Shown here in pieces: positions 1-9,357 of a stretch of 64,000 nt of DNA. This stretch comes from Saposhnikovia divaricata. Its lineage: Eukaryota; Streptophyta; Magnoliopsida; Apiales; Apiaceae. The stretch lies in the NCBI GenBank assembly GCA_036435485.1, contig CM071594.1, positions 104,931,001 through 104,995,000 of the forward strand, in the 5' to 3' direction. The translations under genes and the position numbers were made by a program. The notes below the pieces were generated by a model. It searched no databases and was not told where the DNA came from. It worked only from the letters and a program-made list of their open reading frames with translations. Each line of letters opens with the position of its first letter. Position 1 is the stretch's first letter.

Positions 1-510
1 CTCCACAAACTTTCAGGTTCTTCACCCTCAGGGCTCTCGTCAATCCAAGGCTGGCCATCAGAGCTTCATACTCCGCCTCGTTGCAGGTTGTTTGGAAGTC
101 CAATCTTCAAGGCATACTCGAGTGTGAACCCATCGGGGCTTTGCAGAAATTAACCTGCACCACTGGTTTTTGTTTTAGATGCCCCATGAAAATAGAGCTT
201 TTTGTTCTTGATGCCCCATCAAAATAGAGCATCCAATATTCCTTCTTCTCTTCTAGGGGTTTCTCACCTTGCTGACCTTCCTGGTCTATTACCTCCTGCC
301 CCCCGACTTCTTGGTTGTCAATGGTATATTCAACCACGAAGTCAGCTAGAGCCTGAGCTTTGATGGCCGTACTAGGCTTAACATCGAATTCTTTTAGTTA
401 GATTGCCCACTTGATGAGCCTTCCATTGGCTTTCATGCTATGCAATATGTTTCTTCAGCGGGTGTTCCATCAGGACTTCAACGTTTGTCTTTATCCAGGA
501 TCCTTCAAGG
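1..510 (-). pseudogene. Tat gypsy RT tail and RNase H fragment
   Basis: Read on the minus strand from about 510, the sequence gives GRLIKWAI, a stop, then EFDVKPSTAIKAQALADFVV, the usual link between RT and RNase H in Tat polyproteins. It continues as EYWMLYFDGAS, the start of the RNase H fold with its first catalytic Asp, and, after frame changes, NEAEYEALMASL near 40-85, which holds the second acidic position. The longest open piece is 107-337. Internal stops and frame shifts show that it is dead. RNase H would degrade the RNA strand of the RNA-DNA hybrid during reverse transcription. A paralogous start of the same domain lies at the end of the gag-protease ORF at 14813-16528, so the domain is present twice in this element. 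Confidence 0.7.
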
Positions 511-744
511 ACTTAAACTCTTATCTGCTGTAACCTAACTCTACCATTCGAGGTATGCATTCGTTTGTTTTCATTCGTGTATTCTTTTATTTTCGGTACT
601 TGGTCTTCTTTGACTCACACATCAGGTTCTTGGCACATAAATAAAATCACAATCAATGAATGGAAAACAATCTTGCATTAATAACTTGAAATGGGTTCAA
701 CCCTTACATAGAGTACTACTGTCCTACTCGGAGCAACATGCTCT

Positions 745-749
745 GCAAT
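745..749. repeat. Target site duplication of C1, left copy (gcaat)
   Basis: The five bases gcaat directly precede the TG of the 5' LTR at 750 and recur directly after the CA of the 3' LTR at 14717-14721. Confidence 0.93.
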
Positions 750-1390
750 TGAAAGGCATATGACATAGCCTATTTGTAGTTCGAGGACTCAACTCAACTT
801 AAGCTTAGTTTGTAATAAGTAAATAACTTTAACTGTCACAGGAATCTCAGGAGGTACTATCTGTCAGAAGAAAAACCCTAAAGTCAATCTATAGTTTTGA
901 TGTTTTACACTGGAAGAAGTTCAGATTGCTGATCAAGCCTCAGTATAGCATCAAAGAAGTGGATTTATTTCTAAGACAGAGATTTCTAGAGTAACAGTTT
1001 CAGACAGTATACAGTGAAGTACAAGAAGGAGAAAGAGATGAGAAGAAAAATGAATCACATTATTAATGTGAAAATTAAAGGACAGTCATTGAGGTTAGTC
1101 GTTCATGAACCAGACAGTACATGGAACGTCAACAAAATATTCAGTGGTATTCTTTTATTACTTTCAGTGATTCAGAAAAGAATTAAGACAATCCAAGGAT
1201 ATATAATTATTCTTGTTTAATTAATTTAAATCAAGTAGTCAATTTAATTAATTAATTAATTCATCTTGAATTAATTCTTTAATTAAATTAATTATTAGAT
1301 TAATTAAATCAGATTAATTATTTAAGTAAGAATAAATTAAAATGATTATTTATTAATCAATTTTAATTAATTCTGAAAAAAATGAACTAG

Positions 1391-1817
1391 CAAGACAATC
1401 CCTGATTGTCTTGCCGATTGTCTTGAAGGTTAAATTCAGAACAGCAAGACAATAGGAGATTGTCTTGCCGACTGTATTGGTGAAGAAATCAATAAAGCAA
1501 GACAATTCCTGATTGTCTTGCCGATTGTCTTGATAATTATAATGTCTGAAAAGCTTTTGAAAAGTAGAATAAAAATCTAATTTGATTGTCTTGACGATTG
1601 TCTTGGCAGTTCAATTTGATTGTCTTGATAATGATCAAAAAGAAAAAGCTTCAGACAGAATGATAAATTTGATAAAGCAAGACAAAGATATCTGAATTTG
1701 ATTGTCTTGACGATTGTCTTGGAAGAACCTGATTGTCTTGACGATTGTATTGCCTATTGTCTTGGCAGTACAAAACTGGTTGTCTTGGAAGAAGAAATTG
1801 TATTGAAGATTGTCTTG
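1391..1817 (+). repeat. GATTGTCTTG / CAAGACAATC array in 5' LTR
   Basis: About fifteen exact copies and several one-mismatch copies of the 10-mer GATTGTCTTG or its reverse complement lie in 427 bp. Many are paired as GATTGTCTTGxxGATTGTCTTG with a 2-3 bp gap; others face each other and could form hairpins. The same array occurs at 13776-14202 and a related one at 8415-8867. Its place directly upstream of the TATA-like box suggests a promoter-proximal element, which is inference. Confidence 0.85.
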
Positions 1818-1848
1818 ATAGTTATAATTGAAGATAAAGATGCAGAGA

Positions 1849-1859
1849 TTTATATATAT
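1849..1859 (+). promoter_or_regulatory. TATA-like box of C1 5' LTR
   Basis: The run TTTATATATAT follows the 10-mer array by about 30 bp and precedes the leader by about 470 bp of LTR. It is the best TATA box in the LTR; transcription would start near 1880-1890. The equivalent box in the 3' LTR is at 14234-14244. Confidence 0.55.
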
Positions 1860-2333
1860 CAAGACATCTCGACAGAAGCAATCAGTGAGGAAAAACAACA
1901 CAGAAAATATTACATTTCAAGAACTGAATTCTCTCTTCTCTCTCATCAAGAACACAGCACAAGAAGCAGAAAATTATTTAGAAAATCAAGTTCATCTTAT
2001 TTTTAATATCTGATCCGATAGAACTGATTTCATTGATACTCTTGTACTATTAGCGAGTTTTTACTCCTAATCTATATCTTGATTTTTATTAACAAATCTA
2101 GAAAAATTCATGTTGAATTTTCTAATTTGTTTTTATTAACTAGATATAAATTTTGTACTGTATTTGTAACAAACCCCTCAAGTTAATATAATTTTATATT
2201 CAACTTGAATTTTGTTTCATTTAATTCCGCTAAAATTTGTCAAAATATAAATTAAATTATCCGGACAAATTTCGATAAAACAGTACTGTTTGTATTCAAC
2301 CCCCCCTTCTACAAACAGATTGGACCTAACAAT

Positions 2334-2348
2334 TGGTATCCGAGCAGG
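2334..2348 (+). promoter_or_regulatory. Primer binding site of C1
   Basis: TGGTATCCGAGCAGG starts two bases after the LTR end and resembles the plant copia site complementary to initiator tRNA-Met (TGGTATCAGAGC). It would prime minus-strand DNA synthesis. Confidence 0.8.
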
Positions 2349-2431
2349 TTGGTTGATACACAAACCAAAGATTCCATTTTAATCAATTAAAAATCATCCC
2401 CGAATTTTTTAACTCTCTTAAAAAATTCATC

Positions 2432-4204
2432 ATGTCTTCTAAAGTCGGAACTGTGAAAATTCCCATATATGACAAAAACAGTTATGATATGTGGAAGAAC
2501 AAAATGTTAATGTTCCTCGAGGTTGCAAATCCTAAATACATGAAAGTCTTATCAGAAGGACCAATAATACCTTTTGGATTAACTCCTGAAGTTGTTACTG
2601 ATGGAAAAGTTGTTACCCCTGCAAAGCTTGTACAAAAAGATTCTTCTGAATTCACTCTTGCTGAAAGAGAGGAAGCTGGACTTGACATTAATTTAAGACT
2701 GATTTTAATAGATTCTCTAGACTCTGTGATGTACAGTCATGTGATTAACTGCAAGACAGCAAAGCACATGTGGGAAACCATTGAAACTGTGAATGAAGGA
2801 ACAGAGGAAGTTAGGGAGAATCGACTGGAAATTCTGACATCTGAGTATGAACACTTTCGATCAGCATACAATGAAAGTATTCAAGATGTGTTTGAAAGAT
2901 ATAACAAACTTGTCAACAATTTACAGATGCATGGCAAGTACTACACTCAGAAAGAGATCAACAGAAAATTTCTATTGTCAATGCCTGTTCATCTAGAACA
3001 TAGAATTACAGCTATCAGAGAGTCGAGGAATCTAAGTGAAATTACTGTAGAAAGACTCTTTGGTGTTTTAAAAACCTATGAACTGGAACAATCTCAACAA
3101 AAGGAGATTTATGGAAAAGGAAGAATTGCTAATACTTCTACAGCTCTTATTGTTGAGAACAAACAGGAAGTGGAAGATAAGATTATTCAACCCTGTAGTG
3201 TTGACAGTGGCAAGCTGGAAGTTGAAGTTGGTCAAACGAATGCTACTCCAGATGAAGGTGACTTCTATTCACTAGAAGAACTAGATCAGTTGGAAGATGA
3301 GTCCATGGCTTTGTTGGTAAGGAAATTCAGTAACTTCAGATTCAGGAAGAATCCCAAGTTCAGGTACAAATCTAATTATAACAGGTTCCAGAGAGGAGGT
3401 TCTTCATCCTCAAGTAACAGAGGAGGTTACAAAACTGGAACAGTTGAAAGAAGTAAAATTAGATGCTACAACTGTAATGAACTTGGACATTTCGTTACTG
3501 AATGTCAGAAGCCAAAACAAAACCAAAGAAAAGACTTTGGATCTGAGAAGAAGAAGACAGGAAGAGCCTATGTGGCTGCTGGAAAGAGTTGGGATGATAC
3601 AGACTCTAAAGATGAAGAGTATGGCAATCTTGCCCTGATGGCAAAATCTGATAACTCCAGTGGTACATCATCTGAGGTATCATGTACTGAAAGTCAATAT
3701 ATTTATCAACTTACTGATACACTAGGTAATGCTAATAGAGAGATTGAAAGGCTAAATTTGTTAAATACAGATCTTAGTAATCAATTATCAGAATTACATG
3801 ATGTACAAAATTGCCATGTTATACAAAAATCAGAAATAAGAATGCTAAAAGAACTTGAGAGGTCTCTAGCAGAGATAGTGGTTCAACAACGTGAAACAAT
3901 AGCTGAACTAGAAATAAGGGTTAGTGCTACTTCTAATTCTTGTAAAGTGGCTAAAGAGTTGTTTAACCAACAAGCAATTAATCAAACCGTAGGAATTGGG
4001 TTTGATTATAATGAAGCTATTGGACGAAAAAGCATTAATACCCCTAATCGTGTCAGTGCTGTAGATAGGGGTATACCATTAGTGCTTAAGAGTGTTAGTA
4101 ACCCACTCTTTAAGAAATCCATAGCAGAACCTTTGGATACAACATCTTTAATCATTAAGGAAGAGATGCGCATTGAGGATGTAGCTAATGGCGTAGTCTC
4201 ATAA
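2432..4204 (+). CDS. gag: C1 gag (capsid/nucleocapsid), N-terminal 590 residues
   Basis: Gag forms the cytoplasmic virus-like particle and binds the element RNA. The ATG at 2432 begins MSSKVGTVKIPIYDKNSYDMW, matching the gag start of C2 (VKVPNSDKKNYNLWKIKM). Residues about 60-240 are the copia gag domain (UBN2-like, with MWETIETVNEGTEEVRENR). The CCHC zinc knuckle CYNCNELGHFVTEC lies at about residue 344. Residues about 430-500 look like a coiled coil. The ORF stops at TAA 4202-4204, but the same frame reopens at once and runs to 4735 with sequence that is gag-like in the other copia elements. The stop is therefore probably a nonsense mutation, not the true gag end. Confidence 0.9.
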   Translation: MSSKVGTVKIPIYDKNSYDMWKNKMLMFLEVANPKYMKVLSEGPIIPFGLTPEVVTDGKVVTPAKLVQKDSSEFTLAEREEAGLDINLRLILIDSLDSVMYSHVINCKTAKHMWETIETVNEGTEEVRENRLEILTSEYEHFRSAYNESIQDVFERYNKLVNNLQMHGKYYTQKEINRKFLLSMPVHLEHRITAIRESRNLSEITVERLFGVLKTYELEQSQQKEIYGKGRIANTSTALIVENKQEVEDKIIQPCSVDSGKLEVEVGQTNATPDEGDFYSLEELDQLEDESMALLVRKFSNFRFRKNPKFRYKSNYNRFQRGGSSSSSNRGGYKTGTVERSKIRCYNCNELGHFVTECQKPKQNQRKDFGSEKKKTGRAYVAAGKSWDDTDSKDEEYGNLALMAKSDNSSGTSSEVSCTESQYIYQLTDTLGNANREIERLNLLNTDLSNQLSELHDVQNCHVIQKSEIRMLKELERSLAEIVVQQRETIAELEIRVSATSNSCKVAKELFNQQAINQTVGIGFDYNEAIGRKSINTPNRVSAVDRGIPLVLKSVSNPLFKKSIAEPLDTTSLIIKEEMRIEDVANGVVS

Positions 4205-4735
4205 AGTAATCAAGTTGTTAAAAATGATAAAGATAGAAAGACTGTGTTTGTAAAAGCAGAAAGAGTTGGTGAGTCTACTAGTTCATTGAAAACTAGTAAC
4301 AGAAGTAACAACATTAATAAATGCAACAACAAATCTACCATGCATGCTATTCCTGTTATTGATACTGCTCATAAGAAATGTGATGCTGCTAATTGCATGT
4401 CTTGTGCTTTTAATATAATGTCTGCTTACTTTAACGGTAATCATGCATGTGTTGATAAGAATGCTCCTAGACAGCAAATGAGCAGAAATAAACATGTAAG
4501 ATCCAGGACTGTAACATCACCTAATTCTAAGATTAGGACCCCAAGTCCTTCTCAGGATATGGTGAAGACATGGTTACCCAAGCTGAAACCAAAACAAGTT
4601 AAAGCTGTTTACAGGGTTAAATGTCCAGTACCTAAAGAAAATGTTGTTAAAATAAAAAGTGTTGCTTTGCCTGATAAAGGTCAATTCTTTAAGTACTCCG
4701 GACCCAATCAAATTTGGGTTCCGAAGAAAGTCTAA
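4205..4735 (+). pseudogene. gag: C-terminal part of C1 gag, separated by a stop codon
   Basis: This is in the same frame as gag (2432). It holds a Cys-rich stretch (CDAANCMSCAFNIMSAYFNG) that corresponds to CDKLDCMPCNMNVMTSCFN in C2, and ends with IWVPKKV-stop, matching HVWVPKKK-stop of C2. It is thus the natural end of gag in this lineage. The first ATG of this part would be at 4244. Expression would need read-through of the TAA at 4202 or a separate mRNA. The last 22 bp overlap the pol frame (-1). Confidence 0.75.
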
Positions 4736-7700
4736 CCAATTTGTCATTGCAGGGTGTGAAACAGGTTGAACGAGTCATGTGGATTCTGGACAGTGGATGT
4801 TCAAGGCATATGACCGGAGATAAAGCCCTGCTGACAAATGTGGTGGAGAAGGCTGGCCCAGTCGTTACCTTTGGAGATAACAGCAAAGGTAAAACTGATG
4901 GATATGGCAGATTAGAAGCTGGAAATGTTATCGTTGAAGATGTCTCTTTTGTGAACGGCCTTGAGCACAATTTGCTCAGTATTAGTCAATTCTGTGACAG
5001 AGGTTATGAAGTGCATTTCAACAAGAATAATTGTCTAATATCACACAAGAGAAATGAAAGGCCGCAGTTGACTGGAGTAAGAAAAGGAAACTTGTACATA
5101 GCCAATATGAACTCTGGAAGCACAGAAGAAATTAGATGTTTTTATTCAAAAGCATCTACTGATGAAAGTTGGTTATGGCACAAGAAACTTTCTCACCTAA
5201 ACTTCAAAACAATGAATTCTCTAGTGAAAAGAGAGTTGGTGAGAGGTTTACCTTCGATTGAATTTACTCAGGAAGGTCTATGTGATGCTTGTCAAAAAGG
5301 GAAGTTAAAAAGGGCAACTCACAGGAGCACTAACATATCATCAATAACTGAACCATTACAACTTCTCCATATGGATTTGTTTAGTCCAGTTAGTGTGATG
5401 TCCATGTCAAGAAAAAGATATGCTCTTGTGATTGTTGATGATTTCTCAAAATTCACATGGGTACTATTTCTGAACTCAAAAGATGAAACTCCACAACTGG
5501 TAGTTGATCACATTAAGTTAATTGAGCTGGATTCTAATCGTCCAGTAAGAGCTATAAGGTCAGACAATGGAACTGAATTCAAGAATGTAGTTCTGAATGA
5601 CTTTTGCACTGAAAAGGATATAACTAGACAGTACTCGGCTCCCAGAACTCCTCAGCAAAATGGGGTAGTTGAAAGAAAGAATAGAACCTTGATTGAAGCT
5701 GCACGTACTATGTTAAGTGAATCAAGGCTTCCATTGAGCTTTTGGGCTGAAGCTGTCAACACTGCATGCTATACTCAGAATCGTACTCTTATCAATAAAG
5801 ACTTAATGAAGACACCATATGAAGCTCTACATGACAAGAAACCAACTCTCAAGTACTTCCATGTATTTGGGACAAAATGCTTTGTGTTGAAAGAAGGAGA
5901 AGATCAAGGTGGTAAATTTGAAGAAAAAGCACATGAAGCAATATTTATCGGTTATACTAGAAGAGCCTACAAGGTGTATCTTATTGATCAACAGAAAACT
6001 ATGGAAAGTGTCAATGTTACATTTGATGACACAAAACTCCCAAGTATCCAAAATGAAGATCCATCTGAAAAGCTTAAGTTTGATGACATGTCAGACTCAG
6101 ATTCAGATGATGACAATCAACCTGAAGTTGTTGCTGATAATAATAATCCAAATGTTGGTGGTAATGATCAAGGTGATGCTGGTGAAAACAATGATAACTT
6201 TCAAGACACCACTAATACTCTTGAACCATCAACAAGTCAAACTGGCAACAACTCAGAGGGAGATAATGAAGGGTCAACAAGTCATACTCAACATCATACT
6301 GAAGAACAAGGCGAATCGTCAAGATCAATTCTTCCCAGACAAAATGTTTGGAATAGAGCTCATCCTTTTGAGCTGATTCTTGGTGATCCAGATGTTGGTG
6401 TGAAAACAAGAAGAGCTTATCAGAATCAATGTAACTATTCTGGGTTCCTGTCTGTCATGGAACCTAAGAAAGTAGAAGAAGCTCTATCTGATCCTGATTG
6501 GGTGATTGCTATGCAAGATGAACTCAATCAATTTAAGCAACTAGAAGTATGGAAGCTGGTGCCCAGACCTAAAGATAGAAAAGTGGTGGACACAAGATGG
6601 GTATTCAGAAACAAACTAGATGAAGATGGCACTGTGATAAGAAACAAAGCAAGACTGGTAGCTAAAGGTTATTCTCAAGCTGAAGGCATTGATTATGACG
6701 AGACCTATGCTCCAGTGGCAAGACTTGAGGCCATCAGAATATTCTTGGCATATGCATCCTATTCAAGATTCAAAGTTTATCAAATGGATGTCAAGAGTGC
6801 CTTTCTGAATGGTAAGCTAGATGAAGAAGTGTATGTAGAACAGCCTCCTGGTTTTGAAGATCAAGATCATCTGGACTATGTTTACTTTCTTTACAAAGCT
6901 ATCTATGGTCTTAAGCAAGCTCCAAGAAAATGGTATGACACTCTTTCTGAATTTCTAATAGAAAATGGTTTTATAAGAGGTGTCATAGACAAAACTCTCT
7001 TCACTAAAAGACATAAGAATGATATAATACTAGTCCAAGTCTATGTGGACGATATTATATTTGGGTCTACTAATGAGCTTCTATGCAAGAAGTTTTCTAA
7101 GTTAATGCAGGGTAGGTTTGAAATGAGCATGATGGGAGAACTGAAATTCTTTCTTGGATTACAAATAAGTCAGAGACAAGATGGAATATTTATTTGTCAA
7201 TCTAAGTACATCAAGGAACTCCTCAAGAAATATCACATGGAGGAGTGCTCATCAGCAAAGACACCATCAACTATAGCTGTCAAAATTGGTTTATGTGAAA
7301 GTTCTGCCAAGGTAGATATCACAGGCTATAGAGGTATGATTGGCTCTTTGCTTTACCTAACTGCTAGTAGACCAGATATAATGTTTGCCACATGCTTGTG
7401 TGCAAGGTTTCAAGCGAACCCTAAAGAAATACATCTCACTGCTGTCAAAAGAATCTTAAGATATCTAAAGGGTACGCCTAATTTAGGCATCTGGTACCCT
7501 AATGAATCTGGTTTTACTTTAATTGGATATACAGATTCTGACTATGCAGGAAGTGTTATAGACAGGAAAAGTACATCTGGGAGTTGCCAATACCTAGGTG
7601 GAAGACTGGTATCTTGGTTCAGTAAGAAACAGCAAACAGTTTCCAACTCTACAGCCGAAGCTGAATATATAGCTGCTGGAAGCTGTTGTGCTCAGATCTT

Positions 7701-7992
7701 ATGGATTAGGAATCAATTAATGGACTATGGCATTGTATTGGAAAATATCCCTATTTTATGTGATAATACAAGTGCCATAGCAATCGCCAGCAATCCTGTG
7801 CAGCACTCAAGGACAAAGCACATTGACATAAGGTATCATTTTATAAGAGAGCATGTAATGAATGGTACAGTGGAACTACTATTTGTAGCCTCTGGAGATC
7901 AAACTGCAGATATTTTTACTAAGTCGCTTAATGAATCCTCATTCACTAGAATTGTTAGTGAATTGGGTATGTTAAACAGTCCTAGTAATTAA
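4714..7992 (+). CDS. pol: C1 pol: protease, integrase, reverse transcriptase, RNase H
   Basis: This is a single open frame of 1,092 codons with all copia enzymes in order. The aspartic protease motif is DSGCS at residue 26. The integrase HHCC finger runs from WHKKLSHLNF (about 154) to CDACQKGK (about 189). The integrase DDE triad is Asp about 218, RSDNGTEF about 281 and VVERKNR about 318. The RT active site YVDDIIFGS is at about 776, and RNase H DNTSAIA followed by HIDIRYHFIREHV at about 1015-1045. Pol lies in the -1 frame relative to gag. The frame opens at a TTG (4714), and the first ATG is 4777, just before the protease. A start by frame shift or splicing is thus more likely than free initiation. 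No stop or frame break is seen, so the enzymes may work. Confidence 0.93.
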   Translation: MGSEESLTNLSLQGVKQVERVMWILDSGCSRHMTGDKALLTNVVEKAGPVVTFGDNSKGKTDGYGRLEAGNVIVEDVSFVNGLEHNLLSISQFCDRGYEVHFNKNNCLISHKRNERPQLTGVRKGNLYIANMNSGSTEEIRCFYSKASTDESWLWHKKLSHLNFKTMNSLVKRELVRGLPSIEFTQEGLCDACQKGKLKRATHRSTNISSITEPLQLLHMDLFSPVSVMSMSRKRYALVIVDDFSKFTWVLFLNSKDETPQLVVDHIKLIELDSNRPVRAIRSDNGTEFKNVVLNDFCTEKDITRQYSAPRTPQQNGVVERKNRTLIEAARTMLSESRLPLSFWAEAVNTACYTQNRTLINKDLMKTPYEALHDKKPTLKYFHVFGTKCFVLKEGEDQGGKFEEKAHEAIFIGYTRRAYKVYLIDQQKTMESVNVTFDDTKLPSIQNEDPSEKLKFDDMSDSDSDDDNQPEVVADNNNPNVGGNDQGDAGENNDNFQDTTNTLEPSTSQTGNNSEGDNEGSTSHTQHHTEEQGESSRSILPRQNVWNRAHPFELILGDPDVGVKTRRAYQNQCNYSGFLSVMEPKKVEEALSDPDWVIAMQDELNQFKQLEVWKLVPRPKDRKVVDTRWVFRNKLDEDGTVIRNKARLVAKGYSQAEGIDYDETYAPVARLEAIRIFLAYASYSRFKVYQMDVKSAFLNGKLDEEVYVEQPPGFEDQDHLDYVYFLYKAIYGLKQAPRKWYDTLSEFLIENGFIRGVIDKTLFTKRHKNDIILVQVYVDDIIFGSTNELLCKKFSKLMQGRFEMSMMGELKFFLGLQISQRQDGIFICQSKYIKELLKKYHMEECSSAKTPSTIAVKIGLCESSAKVDITGYRGMIGSLLYLTASRPDIMFATCLCARFQANPKEIHLTAVKRILRYLKGTPNLGIWYPNESGFTLIGYTDSDYAGSVIDRKSTSGSCQYLGGRLVSWFSKKQQTVSNSTAEAEYIAAGSCCAQILWIRNQLMDYGIVLENIPILCDNTSAIAIASNPVQHSRTKHIDIRYHFIREHVMNGTVELLFVASGDQTADIFTKSLNESSFTRIVSELGMLNSPSN

Positions 7993-8414
7993 TACTGTTA
8001 ATATCTGAAATTTGATCTTTAATAATTTTGCAAGTGATTATTCTGTGAATATTTGTTGTTTGAAATCACTTGTATAATTATTTTACCAACTAATTTTCTT
8101 GCTTGTTTAGTTATTTTTCACTTTGTTTATTCATATTATTTAAATACTCCATATTTCTATATGTTTAGAATATTTGTAGATATTTATTTCTAATTTAATA
8201 ATTATTTTATTAAATGTTTTGTAATGTTTGTCCTTTTGTTATTTAAATTTGTTCTCGTAAAAAGATTAATCCATGTTTCTGTAAAATATTTATTTTTTAG
8301 TATTTTTAATAATATTAGAATGTATTTTAATTGGATTAATTTTGCACATTATTTGTATTTTATTAGCATTTTAATTAGCAGTTTAATTAATTGTTATGAT
8401 TGTGATTATCATAT
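7993..8414 (+). other. AT-rich spacer after C1 pol
   Basis: There is no credible gene. The sequence is T-rich, and its small ORFs are low-complexity translations. It forms the first half of a 1.37-kb spacer between RNase H and the third ORF. Confidence 0.7.
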
Positions 8415-8867
8415 CAAGACAATCGCCAAGACAATCTACAGATTGTCTTGGAAGGTTATTTTGTTGTTAATAAAATATCTTTCAGATTTTTATACTGTTT
8501 TCATTTTATTTTACTTAAAACAAATGATTGTCTTGATAGTTTTGAACTACCAAGACAATCGGCAAGACAATCAACTGATTGTCTTGGAGTGTTTTTCTTT
8601 ATTTTCAAAATTAAAAAAAAAAAAAATGTGTGTGTTAATTTGTTGATTATTCTGTTAAATAATTGATTGTCTTGATAGTATTTATACTAACAAGACAATC
8701 GGCAAGACAATCAAACCGATTGTCTTGTAGTGTTAATGTGTGTTTTAATAAAATTAAAAAAAAAATATTTTCGTTTTCATTTTATTTTATTCAGAATTGT
8801 AAACGATTGTCTTGATAGTATTTATACTACCAAGACAATCGGCAAGACAATCAACCCGATTGTCTTG
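8415..8867 (+). repeat. Internal GATTGTCTTG / CAAGACAATC array upstream of ORF3
   Basis: Fifteen copies of the LTR 10-mer occur here. From 8526 they are organised in units of about 140 bp (starts 8526, 8665, 8805). Each unit has GATTGTCTTGATAG, a short gap, then two CAAGACAATC copies separated by GG or GC, and a closing GATTGTCTTG. Each unit can fold into a stem. The motif is that of the LTR array, but the unit order differs, so this is not a simple LTR fragment. Confidence 0.85.
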
Positions 8868-9357
8868 TAGTATAGATTTTTACTTAAAAAAAAAAAAGAG
8901 GAACACAGATCTCAAACATCAGTCAATACAATCAATACTCTCGTGTCTTTACACAGAGTTCTCTTTATATATACATACAATACACACGTTTTTTTTAAAG
9001 AAACGCTGCTCGATTTTTTCTCAACAAAACTGAAATCCAAGAACAGATTCGAATAGATCGTGTGATTGTCTTTCTTTTGAACCGATCAGTTTCGAATTTG
9101 GTTAAAGTTTCTGAAAATCAATTTTCAAAAAGTTGAATCGAATTTTACAAGTTTTAAGAGTTTCAGATTTTTTCTGAGAAATCTAAAAATAGATTGAGAC
9201 TCCCAGTGATCAAGAGAACAGCATATAAATTTTTGGGATTTTTCTGACAACTTTGAATTAATTCGAATTTTTAATTAATTTTAATTAATTATTAATTCTG
9301 AAAATTTTCGAATTGTTTTAATTTTCTTAAAATTAAAGTGTGTTTTTGTATTTAAAA
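8868..9357 (+). promoter_or_regulatory. Leader and possible internal promoter before C1 ORF3
   Basis: A TATA-like run TTTATATATA at 8964-8973 lies about 100 bp after the array and about 385 bp before the ORF3 ATG. The intervening sequence is AT-rich, with no coding sign. Array followed by TATA box repeats the order seen in the LTR, suggesting separate transcription of ORF3. This is inference from sequence only. Confidence 0.4.

Larger units (their letters stand above)
1..749 (-). mobile_element. Tat-type Ty3/gypsy element G1, distal part
   Basis: This is the part of G1 lying downstream (in minus-strand sense) of the C1 copia insertion; the rest is at 14717-18062. It is identified by a gypsy RT-tail/RNase H reading on the minus strand between about 500 and 1. 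Positions about 520-749 are non-coding and AT-rich, with no motif I can name. The element continues past the left edge of the window, so its 3' LTR is not seen. The C1 target duplication gcaat ends this block. Confidence 0.75.
750..2331 (+). repeat. 5' LTR of C1
   Basis: It starts TGAAAGGCAT and ends CCTAACA, and matches 13135-14716 over its full 1,582 bp without indels. It contains a block of TTAATTAA-rich sequence (about 1200-1380), a 10-mer array (1391-1817), a TATA-like box (1849-1859) and a CT-rich stretch after it. Small ORFs inside it occur identically in both LTRs and are not genes. Confidence 0.95.

Noticed and set aside
1014..2013. Small ORFs within the C1 LTR, repeated at 13399-14398
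   Set aside because: They are identical in both LTRs, lie over the 10-mer array and AT-rich blocks, and have no domain. They are by-products of the repeat.
2334..2348. tRNA gene at the tRNA-like motif
   Set aside because: Only the primer-binding complement is present, without a cloverleaf or the A and B boxes.
4714..7992. Endogenous pararetrovirus or caulimovirus sequence
   Set aside because: Integrase is present and the order is protease-integrase-RT-RNase H with LTRs and target duplications, which is Ty1/copia.
8415..8867. CRISPR-like array of short repeats
   Set aside because: Repeat length is 10 bp in both orientations, with no spacer regularity, and the genome is a plant.
8224..9033. 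ORFs in the spacer between C1 pol and ORF3
   Set aside because: Low-complexity translation of AT-rich sequence and the 10-mer array, without conservation in C3.
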